From Chlorophyllum brunneum (taxonomy: Eukaryota; Basidiomycota; Agaricomycetes; Agaricales; Agaricaceae): a DNA stretch of 64,000 nucleotides. Position 1 is the stretch's first letter. Every line of letters starts with the position of its first letter. Under the pieces are notes generated by a model. The model saw only the letters and a list, made by a program, of their open reading frames with translations, was not told the DNA's origin and did no database searches. A program made the translations under genes and the position numbers. Positions 43,561 to 55,112 of this stretch are shown in pieces. The stretch is taken from NCBI GenBank assembly GCA_963576785.1, contig OY756151.1, positions 1,829,121-1,893,120 of the forward strand, in the 5' to 3' direction.

Positions 43561-44559
43561 GGCACTTCGGATGTGGTTTCTCAAATCAGAGCACCATTGT
43601 CTCTACTTCTATCACACACCCTCCAAATGCAAATTTGGAATTCAATACAAGATGCACGACTCATTACAGACAGTCACCTGGCCCAAGTACTCTACTCCCT
43701 TGACTTTCTCTGCATGAAGTCAGCTGAGCAAGCTCTTAGCACATGGCAAGGAATGTTCAACTTCACCACCTACCATGGTGGCAGCTTCTTCTCTCTTTGG
43801 GTGAGAGTGAATGGTGCCTCTGCCTTACCATTACACCTTAACTCCAGCCCATGGATTCATAAGTGTGGGGATCAATGCCAACTCTTTGCTAGGGCCTGCG
43901 GTGCCATCCTCTGTCATGCCTCTATTGGCGAACATAGTCTGAGGTTCTTCCCCAATGAAGACCTCTCCTGCCATTACTGTGGGAGCCAAATGGTACAGAT
44001 GCGATCTCTGGCATTGCCCTTACTTTGACCACCACATCCCCATCTCTACTATCAAGGATCTCGCTAACTTCCTACAGTGTAATCCAATGGCCTTTACTTT
44101 CCCTCCAAAACCTGAAGCGGTTCATCCTCAGTGTCAGGTGAAGGGATGTGAGTCCTTTCTTTTCTCTATTTTTCTCGGGCTTTTGGTTATGGACTTCCAA
44201 TCCATTTCTCTTCTCTCCCCCATCCTACTTGTCTACTTTTCTAGGTAGTCTTGATTCTATCTCCATTCTTTCCATGGTGTTTTGGCAGCATCCCCCCACA
44301 CACTTGTATACATTTTGTTGTTTTCCCTTATGATGGCAATGCGGTCTCTCTTGCTCTCCATTTCTTTTCTTTCTGAATGAAATAAACAAACAAACAAGTA
44401 AATACCAAAGAATACTCTAGTCTACAGTCTAGATAATGTCAAGTCTCACGGGATTTCTTCCTTTCTCTGAATACTAGTGCTAGTACCTTTTGTATGTATG
44501 TACATGTGGACTGCGTTCGAGCACCGCTATATAAATTGTTGATTTAAAAAAAAAAAAAA
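43561..44559 (+). mobile_element. Second LINE copy, 5'-truncated
   Basis: Starts immediately after the poly(A) of the first LINE, at a point matching 42440 of that copy (GGCACTTCGGATGTGG against GGCACTCCTGGCTTGG), and runs in parallel (HCLYFYHTPSKCKFGIQ, SAEQALSTWQGMFNF) to the same 3' end and a 14-A tail at 44546-44559. No flanking duplication found. Confidence 0.8.
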
Positions 44560-46790
44560 GAATAAACAGACTCTCAACTAGACTATGTGCATTCTCTCAT
44601 CCACCTCATTTGCATCCGACTAGACAAAGGTCCCCTGGATGAGATTCAAAGTTATTTCCCACCTACCTACCACCACCCTTCTCCCTATTGATCTGCTACA
44701 TAATCAATAATATACCTGGCTGACAAACTGTGCAGTGATCCCCAAAGGGACATTTTGGGCAACCTGTCTATGTCCTCTCCTCAGGCTCACACCCTGGTCA
44801 ATATTGGAATCTCCCCCTCTTCAAGATTCCATTCCACTACTCCAAAAACTCCACACAGTTTTCCCAAGTGTTTAATAACAATCTGACATGATATATATCA
44901 GACCATTTTCCCTTAGGTATTACTCCAACCCAGATTCCAATTCCACTACCCCAGAAAACCCATTATATGGTTCACTGTATTCATATTACATTCAATAAAG
45001 TAGTTACCCTGTGTGTCACCAGCAACCCAAGGTGTTATCAGCGATGTTATACTATATGAGTCCTTTGCCGCATTCTCCATTAATCCAGGTTGAACAGAAT
45101 ATTGTTCATCAACAATGTCATGCTGCATGGGTCTCTCCATCACTGTCAATTTGAGCCATGTTCGTGATACAGTACAGAAGCTCAGGTAACACATTTCTAC
45201 ATTGCTGTACATTGCATAACACAGATTGTGTGCTAGCCTATATATCACATGACACGGATTGTGGATGTGTCTGGGACAAAAGGGTTTTGGGAAGAAATGG
45301 AACAGTTAATGTTTCGAGAAGCTTGGCAGAAGGTCTGATGACGTGATGCCAAGGATGTCCCCTGTCATATTTCGTTGGCAACATTGTACCGCATGGGTCT
45401 CCTGCCAAACTTGCCATTGACACAGGTTTGACAGAAGGGTCCTCGATAGTATTGTCATGCTGTAGGATCAATGGACAATGCGGGTGAACCATTGGGTGAA
45501 TACTTGAGCAAAATATAGCACAGAGCAAGCCTCTGTCTTTCTCTCTCAGACTCACACAATGGAAAAATCAGATCATTCCCATTGACTGCACAGCTGCCTC
45601 ATGTTCCAGATGGTTGAGGTAGACATCAAGAGTGGGGAGAGTGGTTGACATGGGATACATATCACTGGAATTTGGTTTCCTTGACATTTTTAACCCAAGA
45701 GCTTGCCAACGTGAGAGTGTTGATATCAATCGTAGCATGCTACAACAATAGACTGCATTGATCAACCACCATCTCTACATGGAGTGCCGACAACAACCTG
45801 TGACTATTTCAGACATTGAATCTACACCACATTTGGAGTAGCTTTGCTTCAGTAGTGTTGTCAGGGAGTTAAGTATGGAGCTCAATCAGTGCTGGTGATT
45901 CTAGGGTTCCTATCTTGGTATAGGAACCGTCCGAAAATGACGGGAGTGATCATTAACGATGCTGTTGTATGTGTATTACACTCTCCCCAAGCCATCACTT
46001 AACTTCTCCTCTCAGTACAAACCCAACGAATCAATGTCAAAGTCCTCCACCCTTTGAAGGCTTAATCTGCATATTGTGAGAGGGACAGATATACTTGGAG
46101 TGTTTCTGGAAACTTCGTGGTTACATGGATGAGAGTTGAATCTATGCGACGGGGTATATGCACCCAAGGACATAGAGCAAGGTTTTTGGGCACATTCTGC
46201 AAACCCACGGTAGATCAAAAGATATTCCCTTGAATCTGCTTTCCATTCTGCAGGAATGCCCAATCAAAGTGTTGCCATCCGCTTCAGTGTGAACTCGATT
46301 GTCCTTAATCAAGTGTGGACTGAGTGGTAAATTGCAAACATCTTCTCTCTCTCAAGCCTACATTCCCATCTATCTTGAGAAATTCGACCACGGAGTTGGT
46401 AGAAGGAGTGCCTTCCGACGCATAAACATAGCTTTCTACTATGAGTATGATCCTTGTAACGACATTTCGCCACAGAAGAATTGTGTGGTTTCTGAACGGT
46501 TTTCAAAAGTGTATGGGAAGTGGAACTGCTGAAAGGTGTGTGTGAGAGGATGGTTCATTGTATACATGCTGGGAAGATGCCCATACATTGTGACCCAAGC
46601 TCTGGTCCTCCACCGGGGAGAAGGGTGAACGGGACTGCCAGTCACTTGTCATGTTCATCGATGGGTGTCGTAACCAATTTCGCAATCACAATAGCGGTCT
46701 AGGAACCTGATCCGGAGCTCTCCTTTGAGTCATTAGAGGTGATAATGCACGGTATCAGGATGCGATTAAATCGTCACTTCATCAACCTGA
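44560..46790. other. No recognised gene
   Basis: Short frames only. A weak internal duplication: the stretches around 45085-45165 and 45365-45445 share CATGGGTCTC, CCATTGACAC or CATCACTGTCAAT and AGGTTGAACAGAA/AGGTTTGACAGAA blocks. Probably decayed repeat sequence. Confidence 0.4.
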
Positions 46791-46799
46791 TCACCCATG

Positions 46800-46934
46800 A
46801 GCGGGGCCAGGGATGGCTTCAAACTCAAAGAAGTCCAGGAACCTTGAAACAACAACGGTATCGGAAGTAGCATAAGTGGATGCGAAGGTGGGTGCAAGCG
46901 AGGTAGACAAGAGAACGAATGGAGTCAGTTTCAT
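46800..46934 (-). pseudogene. Small secreted-protein fragment, copy L
   Basis: From the ATG at about 46934 it reads MKLTPFVLLSTSLAPTFAS, a convincing signal peptide, then TYATSDTVVVSRF and a short ending. Copies with the same leader lie at about 51740-51450 (minus) and 62834 (plus). No full-length version is in the window, so the mature protein is unknown. Confidence 0.5.
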
Positions 46935-47149
46935 CCTGGAGTGTTGATGCCTTGACACAAAGGCTTGGGATGGCCGAGGTTGGCCAAGTTTCTGGAGTGA
47001 CAAAAAAGCACTGAACCTTGTTCAACTCGGCCGATGGTGGTTGAAAAAAGTAAAAGCTATTGTTCGGAGGCCTTGGCACGAGATTAATTTTACGTGGCTC
47101 TAAACAACATTGGACTTGTCCGACGGTCGCATCGCAGTGTTTCTTGGGT

Positions 47150-47340
47150 CCATGTGGGACACCGATCATAGCAGAATCGTCAACGCCAGGGTGATGCTAA
47201 GTATCAGATTCAGTCAACAGTATCAGGACGAGGAGGAGTGGGAGTAGGCGATCCCCTCGGAAGCTCGGGTAATGACATGACGGAAGTGGAAAATCCAAGT
47301 GTCTTTACTCGAGGTGACTAGGATGTCGAAGAAGGTTTAA
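47150..47340 (-). pseudogene. Fragment of the second membrane protein, copy L
   Basis: Short piece matching 55790-55990 of the intact gene: an AxIIGVPHGP block aligns with FAIIGVIYGPLGN of the intact copy. Frames are broken and the N-terminal half is absent. Confidence 0.6.
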
Positions 47341-47971
47341 ATGCCTCTTTGTAGCGGTGGTAACCCATGTAAGGCAGTGACGGTGGTCCTGGAATATTCA
47401 CCATCGTGAGATATCCGGAACACATCTGACGACGGAAAGTCAGATGTATGTTCTCGTTCTCGAAGCCACATGATCACGTACCACACGAACATGTCGATTC
47501 TTTACTAGACTCTACCTTTCCCTTCTTCATAACATCACACTCCAGACCTCTATACATTTACACATCACTAAATTACTCACCCACCCACACCACTTAATTT
47601 AGGAATCGAGAACAGACATAGGTGCTTCGTCGTGGCTCGAAGCAAGAGCGACCCAACTGCGTTCCACTTCGACCTCACCGCCAGGGACCCGGGACAAAAT
47701 AAATCCGGATCTCCTCAGCCCACACACTCACAATGTGAATGTCTCGCCATAGATTCCTTTACACAGTTATATTACTTATCCGGCTAGAATCGAACAAGAC
47801 AAAGGTTCTGGCGCAAAGTTATGCACAATCATTATCACACTCCGTGGATTCCATTACAAACAATCGAGGACAAAGGCGATCCACTAAGGATCGGTTCGAT
47901 ACTCTGGCTCCATGTAGACTTCCCTTTCCTTAGTAATGATTATCGCAGAAGAGTCCTATATGAGAGACTTC

Positions 47972-49843
47972 TTAGCGTTCAGACGGTGAAATACAGGATT
48001 GGTAGCATACCATAAGCATAGTTCTGCCCTTTGAGAAGGCGGAATGGACACCCCTCCTTACTCCCGATTCCAGGTCCGTGTTCTTTCCACCGCCACTGGC
48101 CACGTTGGTGCCAAAAGTAGTTGTAATGCCACCTTCACCTCGGACATAGTTCCTCGAGTTCAAGTTGGCCAAGAAAGTACTGAGATACAGACTGCACAGG
48201 GTGAATGAGGGAATACAGAAATAAAATGTACCGGGAGTGAGCTTCGCCTACACAGAAACATCAATTTACCTTTCCAGGCCGGTAATCCAGCAAGTCACTT
48301 ACCAAGATGAGGACAGCTAAAACTACTAAAGCCGTCCATGTACCGCTGTTGAGAGTTACTATTAAGATGCGGAAAATCATCTTCCTGGTCCGCCTGGGAT
48401 TCATAGTAAGCAAAACTAAGCCCGGATGCCATTACGGACATACCGTGATCGAAATTGGCCCTGATTCTGAGTCAAAAGCCATATCATGCACAGCGCCAAT
48501 GTAACATCCGTGAACAACGCAGCGGCCCTGATAGAAATGTTGACATCCTAATAAACTTGGCTGGGATCCAACAGCTGTTATATGATATGATCCATTTACC
48601 TGATAGAATGGTTTTCCTTGCTCGGACAAAGGCTTGCCGATGCTGTAATCAACTCAGAACCAGATAATCAAGAAGTTCAGAAAACTTACATCCTGTAAAA
48701 ATACACTAAGGTCGAGAGTCTCTCTTATTCCAAAGTATTCGCCAACTTCCAAGTTTGACTTACCAATGGGGCCCACTGATACCCAAGTGTAAAGTCAAAC
48801 GAAGATCCCACAATTCATCGCAATGACGCTCAACTCACCAATTTGCCAGATTGCCAAAATGATCTACAACGGGTCTCTAGTAAGGCGAGGTATGGACCGA
48901 GAGGATGGAGGCCGAGTTCACCCACCCAGGTAACACTTAAAGCTTTGATCCAGAGCCTTTCCTTCCCAACTTGAATTTGTTAGCATGGTGGTTCAACATA
49001 TATTCAAAGGGATTTTGACTCACAAAGGAAAATTCGACGGATGAAGTATAGCTGGACAACAAATACCATAACTGACTAAAAATCGATGAGCGAGCCACAT
49101 CAGTGCCAAACAGCAACGGCGACATACCGTCGCGAAAGTGGCGATCTGCGATAAAGAGTGGCTTTCAGCACAGTACCAGAAGAGGAGAGTTTCGTTCACG
49201 AACTGTGTTCTCTCTGTTGATGGGGTAGAAAGTATCAGGGGTGTTGGATGAGGGATGAATATCAATCAACCTACGTATTACTGGCATCGAGGCCGCCAAT
49301 TCTTCCATATTCCAATATGAGGACACGGAATTCTGGCCAAGAATGAGTGCTGTGTCCGTTTTACCTACGGGTGTGGTCGATATATTACCTGATTTTAAGA
49401 AGCAGATCTCATTCGCCAGATCTACTAGCCTATCTTGCACTTAGGTTGTACTGCGGCTGGAAAATTAGGGACATACCACAGGGATATTACCTACATGAAG
49501 GAAGTCAGTGAACTCTGCATCACGAAGATGGACCTTGAGTTTTGTGCTTACCAGGAGCTTCAAAGATAGAGCATCGTGTTCGAAACTTGGAAAGACAGAA
49601 CACGTCAGATCACCCGGGCTACAGATGCATAGTGTCATACGTACTTCTTGAAGTAGAGAAACCTAGGAACAGATTGTCCCTTAATTGGTGCATCAGTACA
49701 CTTAGCCCAGTCAAGACGTACACTTGTAGGGTAGATATCCCCCAAACTGCCTGCGAAAGAAAGCATCCTACGAGAACAGCGCCATAACTTGGCATGATAT
49801 TGATAATTATTGGATTTTCGACTGGCATATGCGAGGATGACAT
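47972..49843 (-). CDS. DUF6534-type multi-pass membrane protein, copy L
   Basis: Agaricomycete-expanded integral membrane family, function unknown, likely at the plasma membrane. ATG at 49843 (MSSSHMPVENPIIINIMPSY) chosen because a TATA-like box lies upstream and the right copy is identical here. Readable helices: GAVLVGCFLSQAVWGISTLQV (TM1), SVMVFVVQLYFIRRIF (near 49070), then the family core in later small exons, SQPS then DVN...FTDVTLALCMIWLL-like block, a block like ILIVTINSGTWTALV, and the signature end LANLNSRNYVRGEGG. Many introns, as in the family. C-terminal tail is Gly/Ser-rich. Partner copy at 60231-62096 is mirrored. Confidence 0.8.
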
Positions 49844-50319
49844 GCTTGAGGTAGTTTCGGCTTTGAAGAGGGAACGTCGGGGTTGGTTCAACGCTTTCAG
49901 CCGTTTTAAAGAGTCTGTACTTTTATTTCCTCCCTATATCCCACGCAATCTTCTGATTGGTTAGATGTCATGGTGGGACCGTGGTTGCTTGATTCTGTTG
50001 GGAATTGGGCGTCCTGTGGTAATCCTCGGCCCCACCATCCTACACTATAGACGACAATCCAAAGCCTCGTTGTGCAAGGTCGGCCATTTGCACAAATTAA
50101 TGAAAGCAGCATTCGGGTTTATGGATTGGGCCGGTATCCGACCCCAGTTGTATTGAACACGGTTTGTGCTCACAGTATAGCAGGAATAAGTTCGATCTCG
50201 TCGCATCATGTCCTTGCTTTATCAACATCATGATGGGGACCTGTGCTTTAGCTGTTCCCGAGGGGCTTCTAATGTTGATAAGGTGCCTGCATTGACACGT
50301 GTATTCTAATTGTCTATCA

Positions 50320-50445
50320 CTAAAATAGACAACACCAGCGCAGATCATCCCAACTGCGTACATCGTAGTCTTCCTGGCGGAGACGACTGGCACCAGTACC
50401 AAAGAACCAGATCCAATCACTCATGTTGTGGTCTTCTGCATTCAT
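50320..50445 (-). CDS. Conserved 41-codon ORF upstream of DUF6534, copy L
   Basis: MNAEDHNMSDWIWFFGTGAS..., 126 bp with stop. The mirrored copy at 59827-59952 has the same start, length and stop; differences between them are mostly silent (GCC/GCG, CGC/CGT, CAG/CAA) with three amino-acid changes. It might be a small protein, an upstream ORF of the DUF6534 transcript, or an exon. No family known. Confidence 0.35.
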   Translation of the reverse strand: MNAEDHNMSDWIWFFGTGASRLRQEDYDVRSWDDLRWCCLF

Positions 50446-50680
50446 CTCTCCTCACGAGTCCGCCGGCTATACGGAGGCAGTACTGATCGTTCACCTGTCT
50501 GTTCCGCGTGCTAACGTCCGAGATCCGTAGTAAGCGAATGATGCCATGACGGGTGTTGTGATTTGCCCAGTTCTATTAAAATTTTGTATCCAATTACCTG
50601 TGCCCGTGATGTTTCCCTTCGAGCTAGTATCGCCTTCCTTCGCAAGTTAGATCGCGGCCTGGCGGTAATGCCTGGTGGAG

Positions 50681-50690
50681 GGGGGGGGGG
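50681..50690. repeat. Poly-G tract
   Basis: A run of Gs; the mirrored right arm has the complementary run at 59578-59587. Confidence 0.7.
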
Positions 50691-50869
50691 TTGGAGATAT
50701 AATCGCAGAAGCGGTATACAGGAGTCTCGGGGACACGCCCAAGAAATCCTAACCACCCTCCGTCGCCAGTTTCCTGGTGGCGAGGAGCAAGAATAATTCC
50801 CTTTACCTTTGGCTGAATGAATCGAGTTCACAGGTGATGATCCGGTTCTGTGCTGTACAATCAAACCCG

Positions 50870-50885
50870 GGATTTTATACTTAGT
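50870..50885 (-). promoter_or_regulatory. TATA box of cassette L
   Basis: On the minus strand CTAAGTATAAAATCCC; the right arm has the same sequence at about 59387-59401. Confidence 0.5.
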
Positions 50886-51045
50886 TGGGATCAGTGACAC
50901 GGGGAGCTTCGGTAGCGCTGGATCGGATGTTTGCTACACGACTAATGAGGAACTCATGGGAAGAGCTGGTGTGTAAGCCCGTGCTGGATCGGGATAGGGG
51001 AGTGTGAGTCCGCGTATCACCATGGGTTATTCTAATTCTTCCTGG

Positions 51046-51440
51046 TAGTAGGCACTGGAAAGTGCCAACCGGACGGCGAAGAATCCAGTCGTACCCAACT
51101 ATCTCCAACTAGGCGAGAAAATATGCGAAGTCACTGAAACCTCAGGGACATTTTCCAACAACACTGCACATCATTTAGTACGCCAGGCCAGGTCAATCTC
51201 GTCCTTGCTTGACTTGTACTCCTTCGAGTCGTGCAAACCCAGAACACAGTCGACAGGCCATGAGTCCTCGCAACTATCCCCCCGCATCACGTCCGATATC
51301 CGAATCAACCTCATCTTCGACATAGAGGAGTGTTGACGAAACACGTACCCATACCCTTGGGGCATACGACGAATATCAAATCTAATTTACGGGTGTGTCT
51401 GATGAAGGAGGGGGAGGAGCGTGTGTGGTACACGTCTTCC
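51046..51440 (-). repeat. Spacer repeat between cassettes L and L2
   Basis: On the minus strand GATAGTTGCGAGGACTC then TGCACGACTCGAAGGAGTAC match the spacers at about 58325-58400 and 63265-63350. This spacer ends one cassette and precedes the next promoter. Confidence 0.65.
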
Positions 51441-51446
51441 TCGACT

Positions 51447-51745
51447 TCACCCTCCAAGAGCTCCTTCCCGAGCCACTGGGATCGAAAATTGTCTCCGATT
51501 CGGGGTGCCATCCATTCCAACAAAGGTCATATTTTGCGTCAGGGCAGTTTGTCTGTCGACGTAATTCCTGTTTAACGACGCGTCGTCAGATAGACCAGAC
51601 GCGACAAACCTTGGGACATACACATGTCCATGAGCAGAGTCAGGGCTCCAATGGAGAAAGCTTGAATCAACAACGATAGCGGAAATGGCATATGTAGATG
51701 CGATGGTGGGTGCAAGCAAGGAACACAAAAGAACCAATATTTCAT
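51447..51745 (-). pseudogene. Small secreted-protein fragment, copy L2
   Basis: Reads ILVLLCSLLAPTIASTYA, matching the signal peptide of copy L, but the ATG is out of frame through an indel. It then continues further than the other copies (SAHGHVYVPRFVASGLSDDA, NMTFVGMDGTPNRRQ) to about 51450. This longest version may show part of the mature protein. Not recognised. Confidence 0.5.
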
Positions 51746-52214
51746 CCTGCTTGACACGAAAGCTTAGGATGGCCACGGTTGGCCGAGCGTCTGAAGTGAC
51801 AAGAAAGCATTAATCCTTGTTCAACCTGGGCGATGGTGATAAAAAAGTAAAAGCTGTTGTTCCGAGATCTTGGCACGTAGTTAATCTTACGTGACTCTGA
51901 ACCAAAACTATATGGGCGCCAAAGTCGGCTTGGTTCCCACAGACTTTGGGCGATTATTCCCATTGTCTTAACTTCGCGTCGATTTCTTTCCGATTCGCTA
52001 TACAAATAAAGACTCGGCGACCACCTATATAACCTTTGGGAGTCATTCCATTCACCTGTGAGATAGAGATAATTCTAACATCGTGGACTCCTCACTCTGC
52101 TGACTAAAATAATACGAGCCACCGCATATTCGATAAATAATGAGCTAACGATATTTATTCCGCACTCGTCACAACTATCCCAAACCGAAAAACCAGGCTC
52201 ACCTACATAGATAT

Positions 52215-52400
52215 GCAAAGTCGCATCGCGATATTTCCTAAAGGACTATATGGAACACCAATAATAACAAAAAAATCAAAGACTGTAATGATACTACTAG
52301 TAGAGTTCGATCAAAGTTGGGAGCGGGTGTCCCTTTCCAAAGGCTCGGGCAGTGACATGACTGTAGCGGAGAAACAAGACGACGACGTTCGAGGTGATTA
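52215..52400 (-). pseudogene. Fragment of the second membrane protein, copy L2
   Basis: VTARAFGKGHPLPTLIE matches TARAFGKDHPLPFLD of the intact gene at 55830-55880. The following FCYYWCS block is out of frame with it. Confidence 0.7.
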
Positions 52401-52479
52401 GCACATCGAGGGAGGCTGAAATACCACACTGTAGTGGCGGTAATAAATGCACGCCAGTGACGATGGTCTTGTAATATTC

Positions 52480-53260
52480 ACTAATAGTTATTGTGAGATA
52501 TCCAAGTTTCTCGGAATGTACACTATCACAATCACAGTCTGTGACAGGAAAAATAGCATGGGTAGCATATCGCGCTCAGCTCCGCTATTTGAGAAGGAAG
52601 GATGATTGCTTCTTGTTCTAAATACCAAGGCTGCGTTCCCTCCACCACCGCCGCCAATATTGGTGCTAAAAACTGCACAGATCGAACAAGGGAAGAGAGA
52701 AGTAAAATGTGCCTGGAGTGAGCTTAGCCTACATAGGAATGTCAATTCACCTTTCTATGCCGGTAAACCACTACCCACTGAAATGAGGACAGCTAAAATT
52801 ACCAAGGCCGTCCATGCACCGCTGTTGAGAATTACTACCAATATGCGGAAAATCAATTTCCTGGTCCTTGTTGGCATTTGTAGTAAGCGAGGGAAAGCTT
52901 CAATGTCAAATTGCAGACATACTGTGGTAGAACATGATTTTGAGTCAAAAGCCATATCATGCACGGTGCTGCTGTGGCGTCGGTGAAAAATGCAGGAGAC
53001 CTGAGAGCGGCGTTGACATCCAATAAACGTGGTTGGAATCCAATGGTCGTTGTATGATTTGATCAAATTACCGCATAGAATGGCTTTCCTTGCTCAGCCA
53101 AAGGCTTGCCCATGCCACAATGTCCATCAACCACATCTCGTTCATCATGATACGGAATTTTCCGAAAAGGCAAAACCCCGCGGAAAGATGCCGCGTGCTG
53201 TGTGGTCATGTAGTCATAAGACATAAAAATAATATGAAGAACGACTTGAAAAATCAAGAG
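52480..53260 (-). pseudogene. DUF6534 gene, 3' half only (copy L2)
   Basis: Matches the C-terminal half of copies L and R: LAEQGKPFYAV (LSEQGKPFYQV in L), ATAAPCMIWLLTQN, ILVVILNSGAWTALVILAVLI and FLANIGGGGGGN. The N-terminal exons are missing; the centre-proximal end is where the array breaks off next to the FAR-17a gene. Confidence 0.7.
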
Positions 53261-53336
53261 TTAAGCGAGGAATCCCGTCAAGATCATACAAGACAACGAC
53301 GGGGTAATGGTATTATAAATCGCTACATATATAATA

Positions 53337-54367
53337 TCACGGCTGGTCTGTCTTCTCATGGCTAACTTTCTGCAGACTGTGAGAATGTTCCAACTTGTCG
53401 CCTCTCCTTACTAGAATCTCCCTGAGAATGATGGCATAACGGACGATGATGAATATGATGGCTTGACCAACACCGATCGCAACGATATAAACGGCTAGGA
53501 AAGCGCCTTGTTTCTTCGGGTCAAGGAAATCATAAGCTGGGTCATAAGAGGTAAGCTCTGATGCGGAGGAAGGTGCTATTCCTGCTCACAGTAGAATCCC
53601 TGAGTGGCGTGAGTGATATAGGCAACACCTAGATATGAACCAAGGAGGACAATAGTAATCGGGAGCTGAATCCAGTCCAATGTCGGCATGTTGGTGCACA
53701 TAATCTCGAATAAAGCAAAGGGGGTATTTAGAATATGCTGAGAAATATTTGTCCAAGCTGTAGAACGAAATCAGCATCCGTATCATCAGTACTGCCAATT
53801 TAACGCTAGACGCACCAGTATATGATGATGAAAAACTATCTGGGGAAGCTAGCAGGGCCCAGTAAACCACCGTAACAATGATCGCTAGAAGCGTCGGCGG
53901 CGTTAGCATCTGATAGTCCCAAAAAACAGAGAGGTAAATTTAACTCACGAAATGTGGTGATCGTTGAGAATAGTGATTTGTGCAAGGACTGGAGAGTTCT
54001 AGGCCAAGATTGAAGGGGATAGTGAGGGTGTCCTCCAGCCTTACAGGATCTTGCGAAAGCGATGGACTGGACACCAGAGGCCCAGAACCATGCGGTAACA
54101 CCGATATAAGAAAGATGGGTGAAGTAGGAAAAATATCTGTAAAAACGCCATGCATGAGCCCCAAGGAATATATACGCGATTCACCTGAGGGGCTCACCCA
54201 TCAGCTGTGTCTAGGACAGTTCCAGAATAAGCCAGAACAACAATATTGGTGACAACTGCGTATGTGCCGAAGAGAAGACGAATGTAGCCTAGAACCATGG
54301 GCGAAAAGAGATAGGAGGTGACATATTTGTGCTCCTGATCGAAAATTGGAGACGAAGATTCGGCCAT
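53337..54367 (-). CDS. FAR-17a/AIG1-like membrane protein
   Basis: Member of the FAR-17a/AIG1 family of multi-helix membrane proteins; animal members (AIG1, ADTRP) hydrolyse fatty-acid esters of hydroxy fatty acids, the fungal role is unproven. ATG at 54367, MAESSSPIFDQEHKYVTSYL. Blocks in order: LFSPMVLGYIRLLFGTYAVV (helix 1), YFSYFTHLSYIGVTAWFWAS (the family's hallmark FSYFTxLTYIG), SLHKSLFSTITTF, IIVTVVYWALLASPDSF, then WTNISQHILNTPFALFEIM (conserved His), QLPITIVLLGSYLGVAYITH, DFLDPKKQGAFLAVYIVAIG and a hydrophilic tail ending at 53337. Exon 1 is 54367-54198, exon 2 starts about 54137; at least five exons, all joinable in frame. It lies near the mirror centre of the array but is not itself duplicated. 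Confidence 0.85.
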
Positions 54368-55112
54368 TGATATGGCTCAACCAAGTAACGACTGGGGAGC
54401 TGGGGAGCTCTAGGAGAGTGTGAAATGGGTTGCGGTGCCATTTTTCGGTGCCTTGTTGGCTTTTTCCCCACGCATCCTGTCAAGGACATCACGAGCCTGG
54501 ACACCCACAATTATTTGTGGTTACCACTGACTCGGTACTGAAGCCATCTGCCAAGAGCTTTTTGAGCCGCGCATGGAACGTTCTTGTTGTTGAAACCCTC
54601 AATCAAGGTCCACCAGTTATCAAAACACGGATCATTGAGTCCACTACAGAATCAAACTGCTTTGACACGCGGCCTCACAACGAATGTAGTCTATTCTGCG
54701 GTGCCGTTCGGCACCGTTCCAGTGCATTGCTAGCCTACATGGGTATGGTCTTCCCCGGCATGTGGCCTGGGTAAAATTACACATGGTGTGATATTCGATT
54801 ACCCGAAGTTGATCAATTAGGTCAACAGAGACTACGACTCACAAAGTAGTGCATTCCTTGTATACGGCTACAAACGTTCGCCAAAATGTGCTAGTTTCAC
54901 CTGACGAGAGCGATGTGCACTCAGCTACCTATACAGTCTTAGAAGAAAGGCTACAGGACTGACCGCCCACACTTGGCCGAGCCCAGCAACTGCAGATACT
55001 ACCCAGTTTGTAGCACCACTACTAGCTTTGTTTTTTTTCGCTCAACACGACCTTGGGTATTTAAGCTTCGCACTCTTATTCCAGGTCCTCATCCTTGTGA
55101 GACTCATTCGAG
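54368..55112. other. Divergent intergenic region near the array centre
   Basis: No gene recognised. Contains upstream regions of the FAR-17a gene (minus) and of the membrane protein gene (plus; TATTTAA at about 55059-55065, 50 bp before its ATG). The 54430-54774 frame has no family. Confidence 0.45.

Larger units (their letters stand above)
46791..51045 (-). repeat. Cassette array, copy L (left inverted arm)
   Basis: Inverted repeat of 59240-62860. In its own direction (minus strand): promoter with TATAAAA, 41-codon ORF, DUF6534 gene, fragment of the second membrane protein, secreted-protein fragment. Long stretches match the right arm in order, such as TATGCCAC/TCGCCACCAGGAAACTGGCGACGG regions, the whole DUF6534 gene and both gene fragments. 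Confidence 0.85.

Noticed and set aside
50563..50796. 77-codon frame MPSSIKILYPITCARD..., found again at 59705-59472
   Set aside because: It is conserved only because it lies in the inverted arms. It runs against the cassette direction and overlaps the promoter/leader; a poly-G run lies inside it. Kept as part of the repeat, not as a gene.
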